From: Distichodus sexfasciatus
Lineage: Eukaryota > Chordata > Actinopteri > Characiformes > Distichodontidae
Reading direction: 5' to 3'
Length of the DNA stretch: 64,000 bases
Assembly: GCA_032718565.1 (NCBI GenBank)
Contig: JAVGVS010000004.1
Coordinates: forward strand, 9,712,083-9,776,082
Part shown: one piece after another, positions 13,116 through 24,600 of the stretch
Numbering within the stretch: the stretch's first letter is position 1
Layout: each line of letters opens with the position of its first letter
Position numbers and translations under genes: made by a program
Notes under the pieces: model-generated
The model's database searches: none
The model's input: only the letters and a program-made list of their open reading frames with translations
Told to the model about the DNA's origin: nothing

Positions 13116-13437
13116 AGTTGGTCTAACTGTGCTTGTCGCTTGTGTCCTCAGGCGCTGTGTGACGGGGCACGCCACAACTTTGTCAGGAAGGGGTGGTGTT
13201 GGCAGTGGGGGCGGAGTTTCCCTGAGAGAAGCGTTGGAGCTGGCCATAGGCGGGAGCTGAAGGCGTGCAGGAGACGGAGGAAGAGGAGGAGGAAGAAGAG
13301 AGAAAGATCCTGCAGGTGAGAGGATTTAACACACAGAACCATAAGTTTTCACATTCATCAAAATCCAACTGGACCAGTGTCCAAAGTTTTTGAGTCCTGC
13401 TATGCTTCCAAGTTCTATCCAAACTCTTTCGCCTGCC

Positions 13438-13730
13438 TTCAGATTTTCCTTTTCTCTCCTTCTCCAGTTCCTTCTTCCTCTCTTTTGCACTTTTTCTGTC
13501 TGTCTCTTTTTCTTACCCATTCTCTCTTTTTTGCTCTCTCTGTTTTGCTTTTCCGTCTCTTTTGCTCTTTTTCTTTTGCTCTCTCTCGCTTCCTCCTCCT
13601 CTCTCTTTCGTTCTTTTTCTCCTCCCCTGTTACTCTCTTGCTCTGTCTCTCTCTCCCTTGCTTTCTCTTTCTCTCTCTCACTCTCTCTTTATCTGTCTGT
13701 CTTACTCTCCCTCCCTCACTAATGATCTAA
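13438..13730 (+). repeat. Polypyrimidine tract in TACO1 intron 4
   Basis: About 290 bases of CT-rich DNA just before the last exon. The open frames here on both strands (Ser/Leu/Phe-rich or Arg/Lys/Glu-rich) are composition artefacts. Confidence 0.85.
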
Positions 13731-13770
13731 TTTCCTCACCTTTGTCTCTATCTCCTTTTCTTTTCCTAAG

Positions 13771-13983
13771 TTCATCTGTGATGTTGGCAGTAGCAGGGCG
13801 GTTCGTGCAGCACTGGAGGCAGCTGGGGTTCGAACCCTCAGCACCGGGGTGGAGTTCATCAGTGTCACACACGCCATGCTGCCCACCGCCCAGCTCTGCG
13901 CCAGCGCTGCCCTGCTGGAAGCAATCAACCACTGCCCCGATGTTGTTAAGGTGTGGGACAACGTCCAGGAAACCCAAGAGTGA
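13771..13983 (+). CDS. TACO1: TACO1 last exon, intact 70-codon C-terminal domain
   Basis: A strong acceptor (TTTTCCTAAG) leads into FICDVGSSRAVRAALEAAGV, which parallels the human segment FICDASSLHQVRKKLDSLG. The frame stays open through VEFIS, PTAQLCASAALLEAINH and DVVKVWDN to TGA at 13981. This is the last structural domain of the YebC/TACO1 fold. Its integrity contrasts with the broken upstream exons, which suggests recent decay or relaxed selection over a short time. An AATAAA-type signal lies near 14322-14345. Confidence 0.8.
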   Translation, partial: FICDVGSSRAVRAALEAAGVRTLSTGVEFISVTHAMLPTAQLCASAALLEAINHCPDVVKVWDNVQETQE

Positions 13984-14004
13984 GGTTGCAAAAATGTAAC
14001 TTGA

Positions 14005-14615
14005 TTACACCAACTAGACATTTTTCTCAGTTTAAAAGCAAAACATTGATTAACCAGTTGAAGCCTGTTTTTTGGCATGTCAAAGCATTTCCTGACTGTT
14101 TGGCGATTGGCTGTTGGCGATTGTTGCCAATGTTTGCATTGGAGCCAGGAAATGTGCTGGTTAATTTGGGAGAAGATTTGCGCAGTGCTACAGAGAAGAA
14201 GAAATGGACCCAAAACTTTCTTCCACCTCCTGCGACATCTTGGCAATTTTCCAGAGCCTTCTACATATCTTGGACGTGTTAGCGAAGCTGCATGGGTAGA
14301 ATGATTTCTGTGTTTAACTAAATAATAAAGCGTGTTAAAAAAATAAAGCTATTTTCGACTCCAGACTTTCCACTTTCCACTTGCTCTGAGTAAGATCATA
14401 AAACCTAGATTAAAACAAAGATTTACTTAATCAGTTGAACCTGGTTTTTGGCCTCTCACTGCATTTCCCCTCTGCACTTCCAGCGATTTGGGGCCATATT
14501 TGGTGCAAACGTTTATCTTGGAGCAGTGAATGTGCTGGACCATTTTGAGGGAAGGTTTGGGAATTGCTACGGATAAAAGAAACAAGACCCAAATCTTTAA
14601 GGTGCTGCATGGATT
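14005..14615. repeat. Two diverged copies of a ~200-bp segment downstream of TACO1
   Basis: The segments at about 14020-14215 and 14400-14600 share the same order of motifs: 'aaccagttgaagcctg' and 'aatcagttgaacctgg', 'ggagccaggaaatgtgctgg' and 'ggagcagtgaatgtgctgga', then 'gctacagagaagaagaaa' and 'gctacggataaaagaaac', each followed by 'acccaaa'. This is a degenerate tandem duplication or two copies of an unknown repeat. Confidence 0.6.
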
Positions 14616-14759
14616 GAGAAAGATTTCTTAATGATAGTCTGCAGAATACCCATTCAAAAAATAAATCTATATTTGGCAGAAATACAAGGACTGTGAAACT
14701 TCATTGAAAGCATAACTTTTTATTGTGCCTTTCTCAAAAAATCAAATCAGTTTTCACAA

Positions 14760-15925
14760 GTGATTTATTTATTTCAAATGCAGAGCCGATGTAATATATA
14801 CATTTGTCCTGCATTTAAAATAAATAAATGAAGTGACCCATGCACTATATGGACACAAGTATACCCACAGAGACTTTAATGATATTTCAGTTAAGTACAT
14901 AGACTTCAATATGAAGTTGGTCCCACTTTGCAGCTTTAACTCTTCTTCGAAGATTTTGGAGTATTTCTTTAGGAATCTGCGTCCATTAATTCTGTAAAAC
15001 ATTTATGATGTCAGGCACTGACGTTGGACAAGAAGCCCCGGCTCACAATCTCCGTTCCAGTTTATCCCACAGATGTTGGATGGGGTTGAGGTCAGGGCTC
15101 TGTACTAGTCAGTCAAGTTCTTCCACACTAAACTCACCCAACCATGTCTTCATGGACCTCGTTTTGTGAGCTGTATTGTGGTCATGCTGGAATGGAACAG
15201 GGCCTTTCTCCAAACTGTGTCCACAAAGTTGGAAGCATAGTGTTGTCCAAAATGTCTTGGTTTGCTGAAGCATTAGGACTGCCCTTCACTGGAACTAAGG
15301 CGCCTAGAACCCAAACCCTGAAAATCAGTCCCACATCATTATCCCTCCTCCACTAAACTTCACAGTTTACAAAATGCAGTCAAGCAGGTAGCGTTCTTCC
15401 AGCATCCTCAAAACCCAGGCTCGCCCGTCTGATGGAAAAGTTTGATTCATCACTCTGTGTTTCCACTGCTCCACAGTCCAGTGGCAGTGAGCTTTACACC
15501 ACTCTCATCCGACACTTGGCATTGTGGCAGGGATGTGAGCAGCAGCTCGTCTGTGGAAACCCATTCCATCAAGTTCCTGCTGCACAGTGTGCTTACATTA
15601 ATCCAAGTGTAAGTTTGGAACTCTTCAGCTACGCGTTCAGCAACATGAATCTAAGCAGTCATTTACCCTATTCTGGGACTTTGTGATCTTACATGTCATG
15701 GCTTCTGTTGTTCCTAAACACTTCCACTTAACAATAATACCGTTTAGAGCTGACTGTGGAATATCCAGGAGGGGTGAAATTTCACGAGTCATTTTAGTGC
15801 AAAGGTGGCATCCTATCTGAAATACTGAGCTTTTGTTTTACAAGCGTTTGTAAATGGAGGCTGCATGCCTAATTGCTTGATTTTATACACCAGTGGTAAT
15901 GGATCTAAATATATTCATTCTAAAA
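14760..15925 (-). mobile_element. Tc1/mariner-like transposon relic
   Basis: Read on the - strand, this carries the remains of a fish Tc1-like transposase. The conserved C-terminal motif equivalent to DLNPIQHLW lies at about 15065-15100. Other recognisable pieces in antisense order are 'ttggtttgctgaagcatta', 'gattcatcactctgtg', 'ccactgctccacagtccag' and 'ttacaccactctcatccga'. The ends read 'actatatggacacaagtat' on the left and 'gcttgattttatacaccag' on the right. The frame is broken by many small indels and stops, so it cannot encode an active enzyme. It lies between the TACO1 locus and the first detected KCNH6-like exon. Confidence 0.8.
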
Positions 15926-17367
15926 ATGTTTGGGGGGAAAATGTTTTGGTTTTAATGTGAAAAACGAACAAACAAATATAGGATTCTCCAGAAGCTTCTC
16001 CATCTTTCGCCTCAGTGGTGACGACCCACAGCTGTCCTGTCGATACGTTGCCTGCATTACCCACGTTCGATGCAGCCTATATCCAATGCCAATAGATTGA
16101 CTGGGGGATGGGGGAGTAGCCAGCACTTTTCTACTGGGTGAGGTGGGGAGGGGCAGGTAGGGCATGTACAGTTATTCAAATGTTACACTAACCAATTTAG
16201 TATCTACTCTTTTGTGATTGTTTGCAGTCATGTGCGGTCCAGAATGTGCAAGCATTCCCAGCGGTCCAAGCATTCCCTTGACTGCCACTTAACTCTGCCA
16301 CGCTCTTGTTCCACATTTTTTTCAGCTGAAACACAATAAATTGATGTTCCCAAATACCTCTGAAACAACTCCATTTAAATAGCCTGAGCCAACTGTTGTT
16401 GGTTGTTTCCAGTTTTTCTGCTGTTATTGGATAACATTTCGTCCAAACAAACATCCAACTAAATCACAATAAGAACAAGTGTTGCAAAATAACTCTAAAA
16501 CAACTAACTAAACAATAGACTTTAGTTAATTGTCTCAGAGTTTTTGTTTGGCCACCATCTAGCTCTGCCACTTGTTGAGGACCAACACTGATTCTTCTTT
16601 TGCTTCATTGTTTAATTGGTCCTTCCAGATTTACTGGCAGTTCTTATGATAAGACAAACTGCCTTTTTTACTGTACAGGCCATAAGCGTTGGCAGTTTTG
16701 TGGCTGCTAACGACAGCCCCGGAAGGATCTGTAGCATTGATTTGTTTTACAGCGTCCCTGCCTTTGGTACAGAATTGATCCAGTTCACAGTTGCTGGGAC
16801 AAGAGGTTTACCTTTACCGACCTCCAGGCGAGTCAAGCGGATTGTTCAGAGTGCAAACACAAAATGGGTGCTGTGATTCAGTAACATTTAGTTTGGATCT
16901 GTAGCTGCTGAAGTTTTGGAACACAGCGAAGGATATGGAAACCCTCCTGGGGTAAGAGCATCATTGTTGTTGTACCATTTGGTGAAATTTGGTTAGTAGA
17001 TAGTCAAACAGAGTGTGATGAAACGGTATTTAAATCAGGAAAGACCTTTTCAACTCAATTCAGACTTTAATCTTCACTGGACCGTAAATCATAACAATTT
17101 CACCTTTAAGGATAGATAAATCTCAGATATTTTCTGAAATTATTAAACTTTAATTTGTGAGAAAAACGTCAAATTTCTGGTATTCAATTTAGTAGAATTT
17201 ATGAGAAAAACATTCTCGGTGAATGAATTTGTGAATAATCTGATTAAGTTAAGTGGATTTGGATATTGGAATGAATGAATAAATAAATGTCCACATTTGA
17301 AGTCATAAATTTCCATGATAAAAGCTTAAATTGTAACATCTTGAATATATGAGAAAAGTTGTAAAAA
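15926..17367. other. Anonymous sequence
   Basis: No exon could be supported. An open frame at 16616-16876 has no recognised homology and no convincing splice or start context. The rest is AT-rich. Confidence 0.5.
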
Positions 17368-17834
17368 ACATTTGTCTGACATTAAGCATTCTCTAGCAAA
17401 TTTGTAGGAAAAAAAAGTCATTTATTTAGCTTGATATTTAAATCATACATTTACAAAAGAAAAAAAAACTAGGATGTTCTCTCTAAATTGGTAGGTCATT
17501 TAAGACTTAATTTATCTATCAAGATTGTGATGTTGAACCTATTTCTCAATAAAATCCTTTCAATTGCGTTAAAAACGAACTACTATATACTTTTGAAGTC
17601 CTGATCGAGGCCAACTCAGATTTGTCACAGTGTTGCTGAGAATATTAAAAATATATTAAACAATTGGAGCTTGACTCTCATAAGATTTCTGATTTTTGTC
17701 TTGGAAATTTATGACCTACCAATTTAGAGAACATCCTATTTTTTCCTTGTAAATGTATGATTTAAATATCACAAATAATGACTTTTTTCCTCACAAATTT
17801 GTCAGAGAATGTTTTTTAATGTCAGACAAATGAC
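17368..17834. repeat. Foldback element with ~135-bp inverted arms
   Basis: The left arm (about 17368-17502) and right arm (about 17702-17834) are reverse complements with roughly 85-90% identity by eye. Landmarks: 'catttgtctgacattaa', 'catttatttagc/cattatttgtg', 'gatatttaaatcatacattt', 'aggatgttctctctaaattgg' against their complements 'aatgtcagacaaatg', 'aaatgtatgatttaaata' and 'ccaatttagagaacatcct'. The spacer is about 200 bases. No coding capacity was found, so it is a candidate MITE or foldback transposon. Confidence 0.8.
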
Positions 17835-18429
17835 CAATGAAAATTGTGAAATGTTAACTAGCTGACTTGTCTTTCCTAAGATTCAACTTAAAATCTTCAG
17901 ACATGATCCACTCTGTCAGCTTCAGACAATCATTCTCTTTCCAATGGGTGATTCTGACGAAACTCTTGGAGTCCGCTGTGATGTGAGGAACTGAAGAAAG
18001 TGCACTTTCCAGAAGAAGTGAGTCTTTGGCATTCCATTAGTTGACAATTCAATGCAGATTTTGCAAATCACAATACAGTTTTCATATTTTATTTTCCTGT
18101 TATTTTTGCAGTTTTACCAACAAACAAATAAACAATATAAAAATATTAAAATAGATATATTAATATAGCAATCAGTATCGTAAGATAGTAATAAACAATT
18201 TAAAACTAAAATATAATAAAAAATTATACATATATAAATATAATAAAAATTAATACAAATAAAAATCAGGAGTGCATAATTATTTGTAAATTTGTTTTAC
18301 GAAGCTTTAAGAATTTTTTTTTTTTAATTTAGCTACCCATATTCCATTAGGTAAGGTGCCTTTAGATTTTCATTCTTCAATATTCAAAAGATGTTCAACT
18401 CCCATTTCTTTCATCCCTGTCTCTCCCAG

Positions 18430-18618
18430 GTTCCACTTCTTGCTCCTCCAACCTCCCAGATGAAGTGTGGCATTGCTGACCGTTTCCCAGGGTTCCCCCT
18501 CGGCTTCCAGCGTCCCAGGCGGTCCTCCTCTGTGGTCAGCCATCCCCACGACATCGAGCTGGTTGCTGCCCCCAAGGTGAAGGAACGTACACTGAGGGTC
18601 ACAGAAAAGGTCACCCAG
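18430..18618 (+). CDS. kcnh6: KCNH6-like pre-S1 linker exon
   Basis: The acceptor CTCTCCCAG is followed by 63 codons starting VPLLAPPTSQ and ending KERTLRVTEKVTQ, then GTAGGG. ERG channels carry the same KERT..VTEKVTQ block just before the LSLGADVLPEYK segment. The exon starts and ends in phase 0. It stands alone, 8.1 kb upstream of the next exon, because the intervening intron carries the minisatellite and RTE LINE. Confidence 0.88.
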
Positions 18619-21600
18619 GTAGGGCTTTAGGGGGCAGGTATGAACTTCAGGACAAGTTAGATCGGATGAGGAAAATCCGATTATTTGCCTTTGTCCAGGT
18701 CAAGAGAGAGAACAGGGCTCTGAACAGTAGAGAAGTGAAGAAAAAATTAGAAAGTCAGGCATGTTCATGAGAAAATATCACTTGAGATTTTTTTTCTGCA
18801 CTTATATCTTGTCAGCACGTTACTTTTGCATGTGTACATTTTCTCATGGGCACAATTTTCTTGTCAGTACACAATACTTTCATGTTACCACACATTACTC
18901 ATGAGCAAGATACCGTCGTTGTGGTGCACTGTGTGCTGTGCTGTGATCTGGTTTGTTCACAGTGACAAATAATCACTAAGTCAAGGTGTTACTTTCTAAT
19001 GAGCATGCATTACATTTTCATGAGCACACCATATTTTTAGTGAGCACTCATACGTTTTCGTCAGCATCGTTACTTTCTTGTGAGCACACATTACTTCCCC
19101 TTGAGAAGGCATTACTTTTCTGTGAACATGCGTTACTTTCTCATCAGCACACATTACTTTCTTGTCAGCCCATCATCCGTTTCATTTAAGCACGTTACTT
19201 TGTGGTAAACACGCCACACTTTATGTGAGCATTGTTACTTTCTAGTCAGCACACATTATTTTCTCCTGAGTATGCGCTACTTTTTCATGTGCATGCCATA
19301 CTTTTTTGTGAACATGCATTACTATCCTATGAGCATGTCTTACTTTCTTATGATCCCGCGTTTTCACAAGCATAGGTTGCTTTCTTGTCAGCACATATAA
19401 TTTTTACATCAGCACACAAAACTCAAGTTTTTTTCATCACTTGCTTCTCTGAGATGAACAATCCTAGATATTTTTTTTTAAAAATGGATATTGTGAACAT
19501 TTGTATATCTGGAGGGAGAGGTCACCTCTGCCCTACTGCTGGGTCGGTTGGCACATGGACACCAATGTGGTCAAACCCACACCCGCTAGCGGAAAGATCG
19601 TTAGGACACAGAGATATAAGCCCTGGGGATGGTGGGAGATCCATGAGGTTAGCGTTGCATGTGTGCACATGATGTCAGATTGGGTCTCTTCTGGTTCCTT
19701 TGGGGTCCTCGAGGGAGAGTGGTTCTAGGGGTCAACTAATGTTTTTTTTCTGGTACAGTACCAATACTGATTATTGTTAATTGTGGAGAAGTAATATCTG
19801 CATTAAAATTCAGAGTAACAAATGGCTTTTAGCACACATTTAATTCCGAGAACCTTGCAGTATGTGTTTTACATTCCAAAAGGTTCTTAACATTCCCAGG
19901 TGTACTTGGGAGCTTCCAGCTTCTGTATCAGAATGTCAAATATTCAGGACATTTAGCCTTTGTTGCTGATAAGCTAAACCTGTGGAGTCTAACCAATCAG
20001 ATGAATGCAGTTTCTTCATTTGATCAAAATATCGGTTTAAAAAGTTACCGATAACTAAATAATATCCACTTTTAGGGAAGTTACTTTTAAATGGTAGCTT
20101 TTCAAGCTGCAAGCTACTTCTGACTAAAAGTAGACAAGCTACACTACAAGCTGCTGTTATAATATAGTAGTTAGCCACACTACAAGCTGCTGTTATAATA
20201 TAGTAGTTAACTACACTACAAGCTGCTGTTTTAATATAGTAGTTAGCTACACTACAAGCTGCTGTTATAATATAGTAGTTAGCTACACTACAAGCTGCTG
20301 TTTTAATATAGTAGTTAGCTACACTACAAGCTCCTGTTTTAAGATGGTAGTTAGCTACACTACAAGCTGCCGTTGTAATATAGTAGTTAGCTACACTACA
20401 AACTGCTGTTGTAACATAGTAGTTTGCTACACTACAAGCTGCCGTTGTAATATAGTGGTTAGCTACACTACAAGCTGCTGTTTTAATATAGTAGTTAGCT
20501 ACTCTACAAGCTGCCGTTTTAATATAGTAGTTAGCTACACTACAAGCTCCTGTTTTACTATAGTAGTTAGCTACACTACAAGAATGCAACCATAAGAGGT
20601 CACAAGCCAGTGATTCTTTGTGCCGGTCCCAAGTCGGGATAAATGCAGAGGGTTGTGTCAGGAAGGGCATCCGACGTAAAACCTAAGCCAAATGAAACAT
20701 GCGAATCACAAACAGGGATTTCATACCGGATCGGTCGAGGCCCGGGTTAACAACGACTGCCACTGGTGCTGTTGACCTACAGGGTGCCAGTGGAAATTGG
20801 GCTACTGTTGGTCGACGGAGGAGAGGAGGAAGGTGTGTGTGTAGGCAGAGAGAGAAGAGGAAAGGCAAGAGTGTGGAACTGAAAGTAGGGACTTTGAATG
20901 TTGGAACTATGACAGGTAAAGCTAGAGAGCTGGTGGACATGATGCAGAGAAGGAAGGTGGATATACTGTGTGTTCAGGAGACCAGGTGGAAAGGTAGCAA
21001 GGCTAGAAGCTTAGGAGAAGGGTTTAACTTGTTCTACCATGGTGGAGATGGAAAGAGAAATGGAGTAGGAGTTATCCTGAAGGAGGAGTTTGTTAGGAAC
21101 GTTCTGGAAGTGAACAGAGTGTCAGATAGGCTGATGAGTCTGAAGCTTGAAGTTGAAGGAGTAATGATCAATGTTGTTAGTGGTTATGCCCCACAGGTAG
21201 GATGTGAGCTAGAAGAGAAGCAGAATTTCTGGAGTGAGCTAGATGATTTGATGCAGCGTATCCCCAGACTTGAGAGAGTGGTAATTGGTGCAGACTTTAA
21301 CGGACATGTTGGTGAAGGGAACAGAGGTGATGAGGAAGTGATGGGCAGGTTTGGTATCCAGGATAGGAACGAAGAGGGACGGATGGTGGTAGACTTTGCG
21401 AAAAGGATGGAAATGGCTGTTGTGAATACTTTCTTCCAGAAGAGGCAGGAACATAGGGTGACTTATAAAAGTGCAGGGAGGAGCACACAGATGGACTACA
21501 TCTTATGTAGACGTTGTAATTTGAAGGAGATTAGTGACTGCAAGGTAGTGGTAGGTGAGAGTGTAGCGAGACAGCATAGGATGGTGGTCTGTAGGATGAA

Positions 21601-24600
21601 GCTGATGGTGAGGAAGATGAAGAGAACAAAGGTGGAGCAGAGGACCAGGTGGTGGAAGCTGAAAAAAGAAGAGTGTTGCGAGGTTTTCAGGGAGGAGTTG
21701 AGACAGGCTCTTGGTGGCCAGGAGGTGCTCCCAGATGATTGGACAGATACAGCTAATGTGATTAGGTAGACGGGTAGGAGGGTACTTGGTGTGTCATCTG
21801 GAAGGAGTAAAGTAGATAAGGAGACTTGGTGGTGGAACGAAAAAGTCAAGGAGCATATACAGAGAAAGAAGTTAGCGAGGAAGAAGTGGGACACTGAGAG
21901 GACTGAGGAGAGTAGACAGGAGTACAGGGAGATGCAGCGTATGGTGAAGGTAGAGGTGGCAAAGGCCAAACAAAGGGTGTATGATGACCTGTATGCTAGG
22001 TTGGACAGTAAGGAGGGAGAGAATGAGTTGTACAGGTTGGCGTGGCAGAGAGATAGAGATGGAAAGGATGTGCAGCAGGTTAGGGTGATTAAGAATAGGG
22101 ATGGAAATGTACTGACAGGTGCCAACTGTGTGATGGGAAGATGGAAAGAGTACTTTGAAGAGCTGATGAATGAGGAAAATGAGAGAGAATGTAGAGTAGA
22201 AGAGGTGACTGTTGTGGATCAGGAAGTAGCTGAGATTAGTAAGGATGAAGTGAGGAAGGCTTTGAAGAGGATGAAGAAGGGAAAGGCAGTTGGCCCTGAT
22301 GACATACCTGTGGAGGTATGGAAGTGTCTAGGAGAGGTGGCAGTTGAGTTTTTGACTAGGTTGTTCAACAAGATCTTGACGAGTGAGAAGATGCCTGAGG
22401 AATGGAGGAAAAGTGTTCTGGTAACGATTTTTAAGAACAAGGTAGACATACAGGATTGTGGCAACTACAGAGGAATAAAGCTAATGAGTCATACAATGAA
22501 GCTTTGGGAAAGAGTGGTGGAAGCTAGGCTTAGGTCAGAAGTGAGCATATGTGAGCAGCAGTACGGTTTCATGCCAAGAAAGAGTACTACAGATGCTATT
22601 TTTGTTTTAAGGATGCTGATGGAGAAGTACAGAGAAGGTCAGAGAGAGCTGCATTGTGTCTTTGTAGATTTAGAGAAGGCATATGACAGGGTGCCGAGAG
22701 AGGAGCTGTGGTATTGCATGAGGAGATCTGGAGTGGCAGAGAAGTATGTTAGAGTGGTGCAGGACGTATGAGAGCTGTGAGACAGCAGTGAGATGTGCTG
22801 TAGGAGTGACAGAGGAATTCAAGGTGGAGGTGGGACTGCATCAAGGATCGGCTCTAAGCCCCTTCTTGTTTGCTTTGGTGATGGACAGGCTGACAGATGA
22901 TGTTAGACAGGAATCTCCATGGACTATGATGTTTACAGATGACATTGTGATCTGCAGTGAGAGCAGGGCGCAGGTAGAGGAAAGGCTAGAGAGGTGGAGA
23001 TATGTGCTGGAGAAGAGAGGAATGAAGATTAGTCGCAGCAAGACAGAATACATGTGTGTAAATGAGAGGGGCACAAGTGGAACAGTGAAGTTACAGGGAG
23101 TAGAAGTAAAGAAGTACTTAGGGTTTACGGTCCAAAGCAACGGAGTGGAAAAGAGGTGAAGAAGCGCGTGCAAGCAGGTTGGAATAGGTGGAGAAAAGTG
23201 TCAGGTGTGATGTGTGATAAAAGGGTTTCAGCAAGAATGAAAGGAAAAGTGTACAAGACAGAGGAGAGACAATGAGTACATAGGTAGAAGGATGGTGAGG
23301 TTGGAGCCACCAGGCAGGAGGCTGAGAGGAAGACCAAAAAGGAGAGTTATGGATGGGGTGAAAGAGGACATTAAGTTAGTTGGTGTGAGGGTAGAGGATG
23401 CAGAAGATAGGACTAGATGGAGACAGATGATTCGCTGTGGCGACCCCTGAAGGGAAAAGCCGAAAGAGGAAGAAGAAGCTACACTACAAGCTCCTGTTTT
23501 AATATAGTAGTTAACTACACTGCAAGCTGCAGTTTTAATGTAGTAGTTAGCTACACTACAAGCTGCCATTTTAATATAGTAGTTAGCTACACTACAAGCT
23601 GCTGTTTTAATATAATAGTTACCTACACTACAAGCTGCTGGTTTAAAATTGTAGTTACCTACACTACATTCTACACAGGAAAAAAATAGCTAACTATTTC
23701 CAAACTGTTTTATCCAGTAATAATATTTGCAAAAATGAGAAACATGTTGTTATGTAGCAAATGAAGTCATATGAAAATCTATACATTTTTTAAAACATGT
23801 CAAAGAAATTTTGGTAGTAGAGATTTTTGGCTTGTGAAGTTACACTCAAATATGTAAGTTTTATATATAATATAAATAGTTTTATTTTATCTTTTAGATT
23901 CATACATTTTGGTAAATATTTCTTCCTATGCTGAGATGCAATGAACATGCACGTATCAGAAGCCACTTCTACCATATTAGTACCAATCGGAAACATCTGC
24001 TAGTTCCAGATACCTGTCTTTGTAAAGAGAGAACAATATTTTTTTTACAATGTAGTGTTTGTCACTATTTTTTTTTTAAGTTACTGAGATAGCTGCTTTT
24101 AAAATGCTACTGATTTTACTGATAAGCTAATGAAAAAGTCATTAAGTTAATAGCATTACCAAATTTAGTAAGCTACTGGAAATATTGGCACAGATGAATC
24201 GGGGCACAGGTGCAGTCCAGGATACAGCGTTAGTCTACAGAGATTTTGTGTGTGTGTGTTTGTGTGCGGCCATGTACTTATCGCATTGTGGGGACCTTTT
24301 GTCCCCTAAAATCACTTTTATCTGTTTTTTTGGGCTTTGTGGGGACATTTGAGAGGTCCCCATGAGGAGAAATGACTTTATAGAAAATGTGCTTGTTTTA
24401 TTTGAGAAACTAAAAGAGGTAAAAGATGTGCTTTTGGTTACTGAGGTTAAGGTTAGGGTTAGGATTAGGTGTAGGTGTAGAATTATGTACTTTAGTCATT
24501 ATGGGAGTCTATGGAAGGACCTCACAAAGATAGTAATACAAGACTGTGTGTGTGTGTGTGTGCGTGCGCGCATGTGTGTGATAGTAGTTTATCATTCGGC

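Larger units (their letters stand above)
10194..13983 (+). pseudogene. TACO1: TACO1, probably a decayed intron-bearing copy
   Basis: TACO1 is the mitochondrial translational activator of COX1 (YebC family). Pieces in order: exon 1, 10194 or 10221 to 10459, with the YebC signature AGHNKWSKV; exon 2, 10942-11041 (SKNLPKATIEAAIKG); exon 3, about 11327-11456 (SCMLLIEVLTDNASRTHQEI); exon 4, 13152-13315 (DGARHNFVRK, LREALELAI, acidic end); exon 5, 13771-13983, intact to TGA. Order, exon count and junctions match vertebrate TACO1, so this is not a processed copy. The frame is broken after IPKD (about 10400), by TGA at 10956, near 10979, by TAA at 10996, at the start of exon 3, and twice in exon 4 (about 13185-13250). 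The three other large genes in the window keep perfect frames, so random sequencing error is an unlikely cause. The alternative is local assembly error over an active gene. Confidence 0.75.

Noticed and set aside
16616..16876. 86-codon open frame before the KCNH6-like gene, considered as a channel 5' exon
   Set aside because: The peptide shows no PAS-domain motif or other recognisable family, and no acceptor-donor pair fits.
19936..20670. 244-residue open frame on the - strand with 12-residue repeats
   Set aside because: It is the 36-bp minisatellite read through; a unit divisible by 3 without stops gives long frames on both strands. No start, splice or homology support.
20110..23690. Two blocks of regular 36-bp repeats resembling a CRISPR array
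   Set aside because: The units are contiguous with no unique spacers, and the genome is a fish; this is a minisatellite.
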